Source of the DNA: an uncultured Roseburia sp. | Lineage (GTDB): Bacteria; Bacillota; Clostridia; Lachnospirales; Lachnospiraceae | Assembly (NCBI GenBank): GCA_900550935.1 | Contig: URUD01000028.1 | Location: 1 to 38,735 of the forward strand | Length of the DNA stretch: 38,735 nucleotides | Direction: 5' to 3' | Shown: positions 31,876 to 38,735 of the stretch, piece after piece | Position numbering within the stretch: the stretch's first letter is position 1 | Layout of the letters: every line of letters begins with the position of its first letter | Notes under the pieces: generated by a model | Told to the model about the DNA's origin: nothing | The model's input: the letters and a program-made list of their open reading frames with translations, nothing else | The model's database searches: none | Position numbers and translations under genes: made by a program

Positions 31876-33216
31876 TTAGCGGTTGCTGCGTCTCCAGATA
31901 TTCATTTTTTCAGCTTCTTTGATCAGATCATCACGGAAATCAGGGTGAGCGATCGAGATCAGGGCTTCGGCTCTCTGCCAGGTAGAAAGACCTTTCAGAT
32001 TTACTTTACCATACTCGGTTACAACATAATGTGTATTAGGTCTGGCGTCGGTTACAGTGGAACCATTTGCAAGAGTCGGGCGGATACGGGACTGTAACTG
32101 TCCATCTTTGGTCTTGAATGTAGAGGACAGACAGATAAAGCTCTTACCACCGTTAGATAAATAAGCACCTAATACGAAGTCGAGCTGTCCACCGGCACCA
32201 CTGATCTGTTTGGTACCTGCTGACTCTGCATTTACCTGACCATAGAGGTCGATATCAACTGCATTGTTGATGGAAATGAAGTTGTCGATCGCAGAGATGG
32301 AACGGATGTCATTGGTGTAATCTACCGGTGCACTCATCAGTTCTGGGTTGTCATCGAGATAGTCATACATCTTTTTGGTTCCGGCACCGAATGCATATGC
32401 CTGACGGTAGCGGTCGATATTTTTCCTGGAGCCGTTGATCTTGCCTGCTTTTGCAATGTCAACAAAAGCATCGACATACATTTCGGTATGAACACCGAGG
32501 TCTTTCAGGTCTGAATCAGCGATCAGAGAACCGACAGCGTTTGGCATACCACCGATACCAAGCTGTAAGCAGGCTCCGTTCGGGATCTCATCTACGATGA
32601 GTTTTGCAACAGCTTTGTCAACGTCAGTAGCAGGACCACCGGCACCTAATTCGCCGATCGGAGGATTGGAGCCCTCTACAATATATGTAACATCGGAAAT
32701 ATGAATGCCACACTCGGTACCACCAAGACAGCGAGGCATGTTTTCGTTGACCTCGACAATAACGTGTTTTGCAGTCTCACACATAGCACCTAAGTGGGAA
32801 GCATTTGGTCCAAAGTTGAAAAATCCATGGGAATCCATTGGTGCAACCTGGAACATTGCAACATCATCGCTGCAATCGATGTCACGATAGTAACGCGGCA
32901 GCTCTGAGTAGCGGATCGGAGAATAGAAAGCGCAGCCACGGCTTACTAATTTACGTTCAATTCCGGACATATGCCAGGAATTCCAGGTAAAATGCTCACC
33001 AGCATCCTCGCGCTCAAAAACAGTCAGTGGTTTTAAAAGGATACCACCGCGGAGTTTGACATCTTTTAACTCATCGGTACGTTTTGCCAGGGCTTTGTCT
33101 AAGGCATCTACTGTGTTTGTGCACCAGCCATAATCAACCCAGTCACCAGACTTGATCAATTTTACTGCCTCATCGGCAGATACGAGCTTTTGTTTATATT
33201 CCTGTGAATAATCCAT
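31876..33216 (-). CDS. but: Butyryl-CoA:acetate CoA-transferase
   Basis: The 446-residue protein is of the acetyl-CoA hydrolase/4-hydroxybutyrate CoA-transferase family and is very close to what I know of But from Roseburia and relatives: GDWVDYGWCTNT, RGGILLKPLTVFEREDAGEHF, SHGFFNFGPNASH, and the C-terminal MNIWRRSNR. The active-site Glu is in VHTEMYVDAF. The CoA-binding glycine loops QLGIGGMPNAVG and SGAGGQLDFVLG are intact. It swaps CoA between butyryl-CoA and acetate, the last step of butyrate formation in many colonic Firmicutes. AGGAGG precedes the start. The gene is alone, away from the central butyrate (thl/crt/bcd/etf) cluster. Specificity cannot be proven by motif alone, but the similarity is strong. 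Confidence 0.93.
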   Translation of the reverse strand: MDYSQEYKQKLVSADEAVKLIKSGDWVDYGWCTNTVDALDKALAKRTDELKDVKLRGGILLKPLTVFEREDAGEHFTWNSWHMSGIERKLVSRGCAFYSPIRYSELPRYYRDIDCSDDVAMFQVAPMDSHGFFNFGPNASHLGAMCETAKHVIVEVNENMPRCLGGTECGIHISDVTYIVEGSNPPIGELGAGGPATDVDKAVAKLIVDEIPNGACLQLGIGGMPNAVGSLIADSDLKDLGVHTEMYVDAFVDIAKAGKINGSRKNIDRYRQAYAFGAGTKKMYDYLDDNPELMSAPVDYTNDIRSISAIDNFISINNAVDIDLYGQVNAESAGTKQISGAGGQLDFVLGAYLSNGGKSFICLSSTFKTKDGQLQSRIRPTLANGSTVTDARPNTHYVVTEYGKVNLKGLSTWQRAEALISIAHPDFRDDLIKEAEKMNIWRRSNR

Positions 33217-33329
33217 GATACAAATACCTCCTATGGTTTCATAAGATTGTTAAAAATTTACCATACTTTTATCCTATCACTTTATGGGAGATTTTACAAC
33301 CCGATACCAGCCCGAAATGGAAAGATTTT

Positions 33330-34397
33330 TTATTCGCGTGGCAGAGTCCAGTTTTGTGCCTCAATCTTATAATGTTCTAACATCTCTTCATACTGAGAGA
33401 CTAAGAAACTGTCGGATGGGATCTGTGCTTTTGCCTCGGTCAGGAGATATTCGTAACACTCGACGAGTCCGAGCAGTGGAAGGTCGCCGTTTGTATGCAC
33501 GTCTAAAATACTCTCCGTTTCGTAGGCAGCATTGTAAAACCATAAGACTGCCTCATCGTAATCTTTCTGACTTAAAAAGTAAGTGCCGAGTTCATAGCAG
33601 ATTTCTGCACAGGGGGTAGTGAGCATATCTTTCATCGTCAGCTTGAAAAATTCGTTTTTGTTATCTTCTAACCGGTAAGCATGGGCGAGCACGCAGGATG
33701 CCTCCTTACTTGCGTCCTCGGATGGATCATTATTTAAAATAGAAAGAAAAACATTTTTGGCATCGGCAAAATCCTTGCTGTCTCCGGTTTTTAAAAGTTC
33801 TCTCGCATACATGTTGCGGATCTTAGGCGAAAATTTGCCATCATGCCGGAATGCATTGACAAAAATGGAAAAATCACGTTTGCTGTGCAGAGCCTGCGGT
33901 TTGTGCAGAATCTCAATATCGCTGTCGAAAATGACCGGATTTAGACGGACAGTCTCGTGGATCGGGTCGACCCAGGTAAAGGTGCGCAGACGTTTAAAAA
34001 GCTTCGGACGGTATTCTTTCTGGGTATTTAACACTGTGTCAAATGCAGTCTCGGTCACATATTTCATCTGGACGATCTCGATCTCCGGCAGAAGTACTTC
34101 CTTTAAACGCGCGAAGCGTTCCCGGTTAAAGCTGTCTAACACTTCATCGGCATCCGCTGCATAGATATATTCCATCTGTGCCTTGGAAAAGGAGAAGTTT
34201 CTTGCAGCCGAGAAATCATTGTTCCACGGAAAATCATAAATCTGGTCGGTGTAATGAGAGGCAATTTCTCTGGTGCGGTCGGTAGAACCGGTGTCTACGA
34301 TAATGATCTCATCCATCAGGTCTGCGATCGAATCCAGACACCGTGCCAGGATCGCTTCTTCATTTTTTACAATCATACATAAACTAATGGTTGCCAT
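33330..34397 (-). CDS. Family 2 glycosyltransferase
   Basis: The 355-residue cytosolic protein opens ISLCMIVKNEEAILARCLDSI, then DEIIIVDTGSTDRT, the nucleotide-binding fold of GT-A family 2 enzymes, with the metal motif AADADEVL (about residue 80). Downstream, LFKRLRTFTWVDPIHETV is typical of the SunS/YqcF-like subgroup found next to tetratricopeptide-type helices. The C-terminal 160 residues have TPR-like helical repeats (for example AVLWFYNAAYET). Such proteins may modify peptides or cell-wall glycans; the acceptor is unknown. The gene stands between but and the divergent rRNA methyltransferase. Confidence 0.85.
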   Translation of the reverse strand: MATISLCMIVKNEEAILARCLDSIADLMDEIIIVDTGSTDRTREIASHYTDQIYDFPWNNDFSAARNFSFSKAQMEYIYAADADEVLDSFNRERFARLKEVLLPEIEIVQMKYVTETAFDTVLNTQKEYRPKLFKRLRTFTWVDPIHETVRLNPVIFDSDIEILHKPQALHSKRDFSIFVNAFRHDGKFSPKIRNMYARELLKTGDSKDFADAKNVFLSILNNDPSEDASKEASCVLAHAYRLEDNKNEFFKLTMKDMLTTPCAEICYELGTYFLSQKDYDEAVLWFYNAAYETESILDVHTNGDLPLLGLVECYEYLLTEAKAQIPSDSFLVSQYEEMLEHYKIEAQNWTLPRE

Positions 34398-34540
34398 AGA
34401 TGTTTCCTTTCTGTTTTCGTTTCACATTGGTATAGATAGATTATACTCCAAATGGAAAAGGAAGTCATGGCAAACTTTAGGGGAATGTGATAAGATTGTA
34501 TCGGTTTCTGAAAAACTGTCATATAAGGAAGGAAAAAAAT

Positions 34541-35740
34541 ATGAGTGCAATCGTTACATTGAAAAAAGGAGAGGGAAGAACCATTAAAGCAGGGGGCTTA
34601 TGGATCTTCGATAATGAGATAGATACAATCGTTGGGACATTTCATAATGGAGATATCGTGATCGTCCATGACTTTGACGGATATCCGATGGGAAAAGGCT
34701 TCATCAATCAAAATTCCAAGATCCGTATCCGGATGATGACAAGACGTGATGACACGGAAATCGATTCGGCGTTTATCCGGATGCGCGTGAAAAATGCGTG
34801 GGAATACCGCAAGAAAACAGTGGACATCAGCAGCTGCCGTGTGATCTTTGGCGATGCGGATTTCCTGCCGGGACTTGTGGTAGACAAGTTTTCGGATGTG
34901 CTTGTGGTGCAGTCTCTTGCACTGGGAATTGACCGTTTTAAAGAGGAGATCGTGCAGGATTTAAAAGAACTCATGGCGGAAGACGGGATCACCATCCGCG
35001 GTGTCTATGAGCGGAGCGATGCCAAAGAGCGTGAAAAAGAGGGCATGAAAAAGTACAAGGGCTTTCTTGGCAAGGAATTTGACACCAAGGTTTTGATCGA
35101 GGAAAATGGTGTGAAATATTTTGTTGATGTCAAGGACGGACAAAAGACAGGGTTCTTTTTAGACCAGAAATACAACCGTCTTGCGATGCAGCGTATCTGC
35201 AAAGATGCAGAGGTTTTAGACTGCTTTACCCATACCGGTTCGTTTGCCTTAAATGCAGGGATTGCAGGTGCAAAAAGTGTAATGGGCGTAGATGCCTCAG
35301 AACTTGCGGTCATGCAGGCAGCCGAAAATGCGGCACTGAACAATCTGCAGGATACAGTCAAGTTTACCTGTGCTGATGTGTTTGAGCTGCTGCCGCAGTT
35401 AGAACAGGAGGGCAGACAGTTTGACGTTGTCATCCTCGATCCGCCAGCATTTACGAAATCCAGAAATACAATCAAAAATGCGATGAAAGGATATCGTGAG
35501 ATCAATATCCGTGGTCTGAAACTGGTCAAAGACGGCGGTTATCTGGCGACCTGTTCCTGCTCACACTTTATGGATTATGAGAACTTTACCAAGGTCATCG
35601 GACAGGCAGCAAGAAGCGCGCATAAGCGGCTGCGTCAGGTGGAGTTCCGCACCCAGTCACCGGATCATCCGATCCTGTGGGCGGCGGATGAGAGTTATTA
35701 TCTGAAGTTCTACATTTTCCAGGTGGTGGATGAGAAGTAG
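34541..35740 (+). CDS. rlmI: RlmI-type class I rRNA methyltransferase
   Basis: The start is at ATG 34541 after AAGGAAGG; the longer frame from 34487 lacks a site. The 399-residue protein has an N-terminal PUA-like domain (KKGEGRTIKAGGLWIFDNEI) and a C-terminal SAM methyltransferase with VLDCFTHTGSFALNAG (motif I), VDASELAVMQA and the motif IV VVILDPPAFTKS. This layout matches RlmI/YccW, which makes 5-methylcytosine in 23S rRNA. A Cys lies in the expected catalytic position in TCSCSHFM. Identity at the level of family is secure; the exact modified base is by homology. Confidence 0.85.
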   Translation: MSAIVTLKKGEGRTIKAGGLWIFDNEIDTIVGTFHNGDIVIVHDFDGYPMGKGFINQNSKIRIRMMTRRDDTEIDSAFIRMRVKNAWEYRKKTVDISSCRVIFGDADFLPGLVVDKFSDVLVVQSLALGIDRFKEEIVQDLKELMAEDGITIRGVYERSDAKEREKEGMKKYKGFLGKEFDTKVLIEENGVKYFVDVKDGQKTGFFLDQKYNRLAMQRICKDAEVLDCFTHTGSFALNAGIAGAKSVMGVDASELAVMQAAENAALNNLQDTVKFTCADVFELLPQLEQEGRQFDVVILDPPAFTKSRNTIKNAMKGYREINIRGLKLVKDGGYLATCSCSHFMDYENFTKVIGQAARSAHKRLRQVEFRTQSPDHPILWAADESYYLKFYIFQVVDEK

Positions 35741-35810
35741 GCGTTTGAAAGGAAAAGTAAGAACGGAAAAGTGACGGAAATGCTATTTTTATCATGGAAG
35801 TAATGAACAG

Positions 35811-35843
35811 AGAGTGATCGAGAAAATTCGGTTGCTCTTTTTT
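35811..35843 (+). terminator. Terminator after rlmI
   Basis: AGAGTGATCGA pairs with TCGGTTGCTCT using three G-T pairs, followed by a run of six T. It lies 70 bases after the stop. The 71 bases before it hold no feature I can name. A promoter-like TTGTGA (35845) and TATAAT (35867) follow it. Confidence 0.65.
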
Positions 35844-35912
35844 ATTGTGAATGGGCTTACATGTGCTATAATAAAACAGATTAACGAATCGGAAGTTGAG
35901 AGGGAAAACAGT

Positions 35913-36053
35913 ATGAAAAAATATTTGGGTATTTTGTGTTCTTTAATATTGGTTTTATCATTAACAGCGTGAGGAACAGATTTTGACGGTAGCCGAACAG
36001 GAAATAATAATGAGTTTGTGATGGACTATAAGAGTGGTATAACTAAAACGTGA
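35913..36053 (+). pseudogene. Lipoprotein remnant with nonsense mutation at the lipobox Cys
   Basis: ATG 35913, behind GAGAGGG, opens MKKYLGILCSLILVLSLTA, a classic lipoprotein signal peptide. The next codon, where Cys should be, is TGA (35970-35972), one base from TGC/TGT. Reading through gives GTDFDGSRTGNNN and a stop at 36051, so the mature part is also lost or truncated. A good promoter (TATAAT at 35867) and ribosome site remain. Only a 19-residue peptide could be made. Confidence 0.7.
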
Positions 36054-36114
36054 AAGATATAGGCAAAGTGATATGCCGAAAAATTTTAGTAGTGATTTAT
36101 CGAAGGGTATGTAT

Positions 36115-36840
36115 ATGAACAGATGTAAAAAGATAGCAATATTGGCATGTGCTTTTATGACAGTGTTAAATATTGTTGCTTGTGGACAAGAAAAAGGAGA
36201 TGAATCTTCTGTAAATCAGCAAAAAAGCAGTATGCAGACAGTTGAAAGTATAAATGAAGAAGATAAAACCACTGGAGCAGAAGAATCCAATGCGCAAACG
36301 AGTGAGAGTATAGACATAGAAATGACAACAGAAGAATTATTAGATTTGTTTATTAACGGCTCAATAAGTGCAATCAGTTCTGAGAATTCGGCATTCTATA
36401 TTACTGATTTAGATATGGATTCTGGTGAATGGGATTCCTATTCTGTTGGTGAAAGAGTCGATCTTGACAATGATGGAGAAAATGAACTGATTATTTGCGG
36501 ACCTTATGGTGGCAAATACCTTGATGCGCGCAATAACAAGGTCTATGAATTTGCCGTGGGAGAGGGTGATGGTCTTGTGCTTTCCTATATTGTTTATAAT
36601 GGCTCCACATGGATTATGTACAGCAACAGAATGCATACAGGATATGAAGCATACCATATGGAAAAATTTGAAGGGGCAGATAATTTAGTTGCAGAAATGA
36701 ATCTTCATGAAGAACTTGTTGCTGAAGATAATGTGGAGGGCGAAGAAAAATATACATTGAATGGAACGGAAATATCTTATGATGAATACTTTGAATTATG
36801 CAGCAAGATTTTTGCAACTGAAGTAACTACAACTAAGTGA
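36115..36840 (+). CDS. Putative lipoprotein of unknown function
   Basis: The start is taken at ATG 36115 (MNRCKKIAILACAF), after CGAAGGG; the frame opens at 36073 but would add an unlikely pre-signal peptide. This gives 241 residues. The signal peptide ends in VACG, so the lipid anchor is predicted at the Cys about 23 residues in. A Ser/Glu/Thr-rich linker of about 60 residues follows, then a domain with acidic turns: DLDMDSGEWDSY, RVDLDNDGENELIICGPYG and DNKVYEFAVGEG-like repeats. The DLDNDGENELI segment resembles a calcium-binding FG-GAP/EF-hand-like loop. I recognise no named family. It is flanked by broken genes. Confidence 0.65.
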   Translation: MNRCKKIAILACAFMTVLNIVACGQEKGDESSVNQQKSSMQTVESINEEDKTTGAEESNAQTSESIDIEMTTEELLDLFINGSISAISSENSAFYITDLDMDSGEWDSYSVGERVDLDNDGENELIICGPYGGKYLDARNNKVYEFAVGEGDGLVLSYIVYNGSTWIMYSNRMHTGYEAYHMEKFEGADNLVAEMNLHEELVAEDNVEGEEKYTLNGTEISYDEYFELCSKIFATEVTTTK

Positions 36841-36841
36841 T

Positions 36842-36858
36842 AACTTCCAGTTTAACGG
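36842..36858 (+). repeat. 17-base repeat, copy 1
   Basis: AACTTCCAGTTTAACGG follows the stop of the lipoprotein gene by one base. It recurs at 37219-37235 with one difference (G for A), again just after a stop codon. The longer CCAGTTTAACGGGCTGG here can form a small hairpin. Confidence 0.5.
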
Positions 36859-36897
36859 GCTGGTAAAATTCGATTTATTGAACAAAAGGTGTTGAAT

Positions 36898-37212
36898 ATG
36901 CGTAAATTCACGGAATATATAGGTGAACAATTTGGAAATCCACATGGTTTTGTTGGTAAAGTTTGTTGTGTCATAATGAATATTATCAATAAAGCTATGT
37001 ATAAGAAGACAGTTTCGTTGCTTAAGATATCTGATAATGATAATGTTGTATATACAAAGGAATGGCTTGATAAACTTTCGTATACAGAGAAAGGCTTTAA
37101 GAAATATGAGCCAGAACAGTTGATAGAATTTGGAAAACAGGCTGGATTTGCTGATATTGAAGTTATGGAGATCTTAAAGGGAAAAAGCTTTGTTGTTATT
37201 TATACGAAGTAA
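36898..37212 (+). pseudogene. SAM methyltransferase with its cofactor-binding core deleted
   Basis: A 104-residue frame from ATG 36898 (AAAAGG upstream). Residues 1-45 are the N-terminus of a small class I methyltransferase (GEQFGNPHGFVGKVCCVIMN, MYKKTVSLLKISDNDNV). This normally runs on to the motif I glycine-rich SAM loop. Instead it jumps straight to a family-like C-terminus: VYTKEWLDKLSYTEKGF, FGKQAGFADIEV and KGKSFVVIY. Roughly the central 100 residues, including the cofactor site, are missing. The frame stayed open, but the product cannot bind SAM. Confidence 0.7.
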
Positions 37213-37218
37213 TGCTGA

Positions 37219-37235
37219 AACTTCCGGTTTAACGG
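37219..37235 (+). repeat. 17-base repeat, copy 2
   Basis: AACTTCCGGTTTAACGG lies six bases after the stop of the methyltransferase remnant. It differs by one base from the copy at 36842-36858. Together the two copies bracket the deleted methyltransferase gene. Confidence 0.5.
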
Positions 37236-37271
37236 TACATTTTATAAGAATTTTATTTGCCCCTCTTGTAG

Positions 37272-37650
37272 TATTGGCAGAACAAAGAAGACGTCAATAG
37301 ATTGGTGGATCGTCTTACGTTGTTTGATGATGATTTGATGAGCAGGGTTTTTAACCAGAATGTCGAAGCAACCGAGCTGGTGCTTCGGATTATCCTTGGC
37401 AGAAATATTAAGGTGATCCGTGCAGAAGGACAGGACGAGATTTATCTATAAGTATGACAAGTTCAAAAAAGGTTTACCATTGTATCATGTAGACCGATAT
37501 GTAAGAGAGACAAAAGAACTGTTCGAGGATGGTTCCCATATCATATATGTGAATGGAAACTACAAAGGGAAAGATGAAATCGGTCAGTTGATAAGCGATT
37601 TTCATCAGGCAGACCCGGAAAAGATACATTATGATGCGAAAAATGGGAGC
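37272..37650 (+). pseudogene. Degraded Rpn/PD-(D/E)XK transposase-family gene
   Basis: Two pieces in different frames. At 37287-37443 the frame reads EDVNRLVDRLTLFDDDLMSRVF, ATELVLRIILGRNIKVI and stops. From about 37435, in the next frame, it reads RFIYKYDKFKKGLPLYHVDRY, DGSHIIYVNGNYKG and HQADPEKIHY. Both belong to the Rpn/PDDEXK 'transposase' family abundant in Lachnospiraceae. In intact members about 60-70 residues including the nuclease core (D...E-x-Q) lie between them. That core is deleted here, so the gene is dead. It is from a different subgroup than the intact copy at 6659. Its 3' end runs into the start of the next lipoprotein gene. Confidence 0.75.
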
Positions 37651-37654
37651 GTGT

Positions 37655-38629
37655 ATGAAAAAAGAAATTCAGGCATGTGTGCTGGTGGTTATGCTTCTGG
37701 GACTGACCGGATGCAGTTTGCGTATGAAGCAGGAACAGGTAGCAGGTACAGAGAATGTAAGCAATAGTTTTCAATCTGTTACTGAAACATCGGAGGCAGG
37801 ACAGGTACGAAATGAGGAAAAACTAGGTTTTGATTCCAAGTCAAACATAGAAACGGAGAAAATAGAAAGTTCTGAAATAGAACAGACAGAAAGTGAAGAA
37901 ATTTATGACTTTGACAGGATGGACATTTCGCCGAATGCGGGATGCTACATGATCCCAGAAGCAGAGTGGAAAAGTGAAATCCGAAACAATAAGGAAACTG
38001 TTTATAATACACAGATATTGGATTTGTATGCACAGGTGTTGCGCGGTGAAAAACCATTTCTTTACAGAGGAGATTATTGGGCTGAGCAAAAAATGGATCG
38101 TGAAAGCTATATTAACTGGTTCAAAAGTGATGATACAGAAAATGGATATTATTGTTTCCCAGATGGACGGATTAGCTTTTTTGACAGTAATGTAGAAGAT
38201 GACAGCTTTGAAATATGTATGGGTGTGGGATATACTCATGACACAGAAGATAAGGGGAAGCAGAATGAGTCTTTTGATGGCGGATATTTGATACTGCGTT
38301 ATTACGATGGTTTCATATATGGGTATGGGCATGGTTTTCGGTCTATTTTTAATCTGAAAAAGGACGGTGTAACATGGGGTGCAAATGGAGCCGGCTCAGG
38401 AAGTATCTGGCGTATCTGCTTTGATGGTGTTGCAGAACTGGGAGGAGATATTGCAAAATGGGATGATGGATTGAACGAAAACATGGATGAAAATTATGTT
38501 AAAGTGACACGGGAAGAGTTAAAAGAAAAAATTTCAGATTATGCTTTTGGGGATGAAAATGAGGTAGAGTGGCATGATTTTACAAGTGGAGAATGGGAAA
38601 CGGCACTATACCAATATAATAATGAATGA
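37655..38629 (+). CDS. Putative lipoprotein of unknown function
   Basis: The start is taken at ATG 37655, behind GGGAGC, giving 324 residues. The signal peptide (VLVVMLLGLTGC) ends in an LTGC lipobox. A Glu/Ser-rich linker of about 60 residues follows (EKIESSEIEQTESEE). The rest is a globular region with YGYGHGFRSIFNLKKDG and GAGSGSIWRI that I cannot place in a family. Linker and acidic style resemble the 36115 lipoprotein, so they may be members of one expanded group. Its start lies in the tail of the rpn remnant, so the gene may have replaced that gene's 3' end. Confidence 0.7.
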   Translation: MKKEIQACVLVVMLLGLTGCSLRMKQEQVAGTENVSNSFQSVTETSEAGQVRNEEKLGFDSKSNIETEKIESSEIEQTESEEIYDFDRMDISPNAGCYMIPEAEWKSEIRNNKETVYNTQILDLYAQVLRGEKPFLYRGDYWAEQKMDRESYINWFKSDDTENGYYCFPDGRISFFDSNVEDDSFEICMGVGYTHDTEDKGKQNESFDGGYLILRYYDGFIYGYGHGFRSIFNLKKDGVTWGANGAGSGSIWRICFDGVAELGGDIAKWDDGLNENMDENYVKVTREELKEKISDYAFGDENEVEWHDFTSGEWETALYQYNNE

Positions 38630-38644
38630 AAGGAGCCCATACTA

Positions 38645-38735
38645 ATGGAAAATAAATACAAAACTATTTTTTATGGTGTTAGTGCCATCGTATATTTAGC
38701 AATTACGATATATTATATTGTGGAGGGGAGTATAT
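38645..38735 (+). CDS. Start of a small membrane protein, cut by window end
   Basis: ATG 38645 follows AAAGGAG and opens an uninterrupted frame of 30 codons with a hydrophobic segment (IFYGVSAIVYLAITIYYIV), probably a membrane anchor. It lies 15 bases after the lipoprotein stop, so it may share its transcript. Too little is visible to name it. Confidence 0.5.
   Translation, partial: MENKYKTIFYGVSAIVYLAITIYYIVEGSI

Noticed and set aside
35970..35972. TGA at the lipobox as selenocysteine
   Set aside because: No SECIS-like hairpin follows closely, Sec is not known at lipobox positions, and the frame ends soon after.

Overview
Most of this window (about 2.2 kb onward) reads like the chromosome of a Gram-positive gut anaerobe of the Lachnospiraceae, closest in feel to Roseburia or Agathobacter. 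The reasons are moderate GC, A/G-rich ribosome binding sites, Rho-independent terminators, a GerMN (sporulation-type) lipoprotein, and a CoA-transferase at 31876-33216 that I recognise as the butyryl-CoA:acetate CoA-transferase (But) type of butyrate producers. The genus is inferred from protein resemblance, not from a search.

The first 2.2 kb does not match the rest. It has higher GC by eye (often 53-62% per 60-base line, against about 40% after) and different codon choice. It carries the 3' part of a VirD4/TraD-like coupling ATPase and the start of a Clp-type AAA+ ATPase. Exactly at a GAATTC (2215-2220) the Clp-like reading frame runs into the middle of an RloA-type ATPase. Both partners are truncated there, so a cloning, ligation or assembly chimera is the simplest explanation and a natural fusion is less likely.

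From 2.2 to 7.6 kb lies an accessory stretch: headless RloA plus intact RloB, a toxin-antitoxin pair collapsed by deletion and frameshift, a PD-(D/E)XK nuclease-like protein, a CBS-pair protein, a GerMN lipoprotein and an Rpn/PD-(D/E)XK transposase-family protein. From 7.6 to 19 kb is sulfur and branched-chain metabolism. It holds a SulP transporter, a divergent Rrf2 regulator, a 2-isopropylmalate synthase carrying a C-terminal AraC-type DNA-binding domain, a DtxR/MntR-type regulator, two unknown genes, and an operon nifS-nifU-metY-cysK. The Rrf2 promoter and the nifS promoter share an AATTCCTAT / AGGAATT inverted repeat around their -35 elements, so the regulator probably controls itself and the cysteine/Fe-S operon.

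From 19 to 27 kb come signal peptidase I, a CDF cation exporter, a FIST sensor with a soluble chemotaxis receptor, and a complete FMN-riboswitch-controlled riboflavin operon (ribD-ribE-ribBA-ribH). A structured, repeat-like element follows at 26.8-26.94 kb. From 27 to 35.7 kb are an LTA-synthase-type sulfatase with a Thr/Ser/Glu-rich tail, a CsoR-family repressor with a long His-rich N-terminus, a two-subunit L-serine dehydratase behind a CodY-like box, But, a family 2 glycosyltransferase and an RlmI-type methyltransferase.

The last 3 kb (35.7-38.7 kb) is decaying accessory DNA. It has a lipoprotein whose lipidated Cys codon has become TGA, a methyltransferase with its SAM-binding core deleted, a broken Rpn gene, two intact lipoproteins and the start of a further gene. 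No tRNA, rRNA, CRISPR array or intact insertion sequence was seen. Spans of 230-375 bases without a gene are 6379-6658 (inverted repeat before rpn), 9280-9528 (promoter/operator), 14732-14969 (promoter/operator), 22901-23273 (riboswitch and terminators), 26733-26962 (terminator and repeat element), 29279-29540 (one hairpin only) and 35741-36114 (terminator and lipoprotein remnant).
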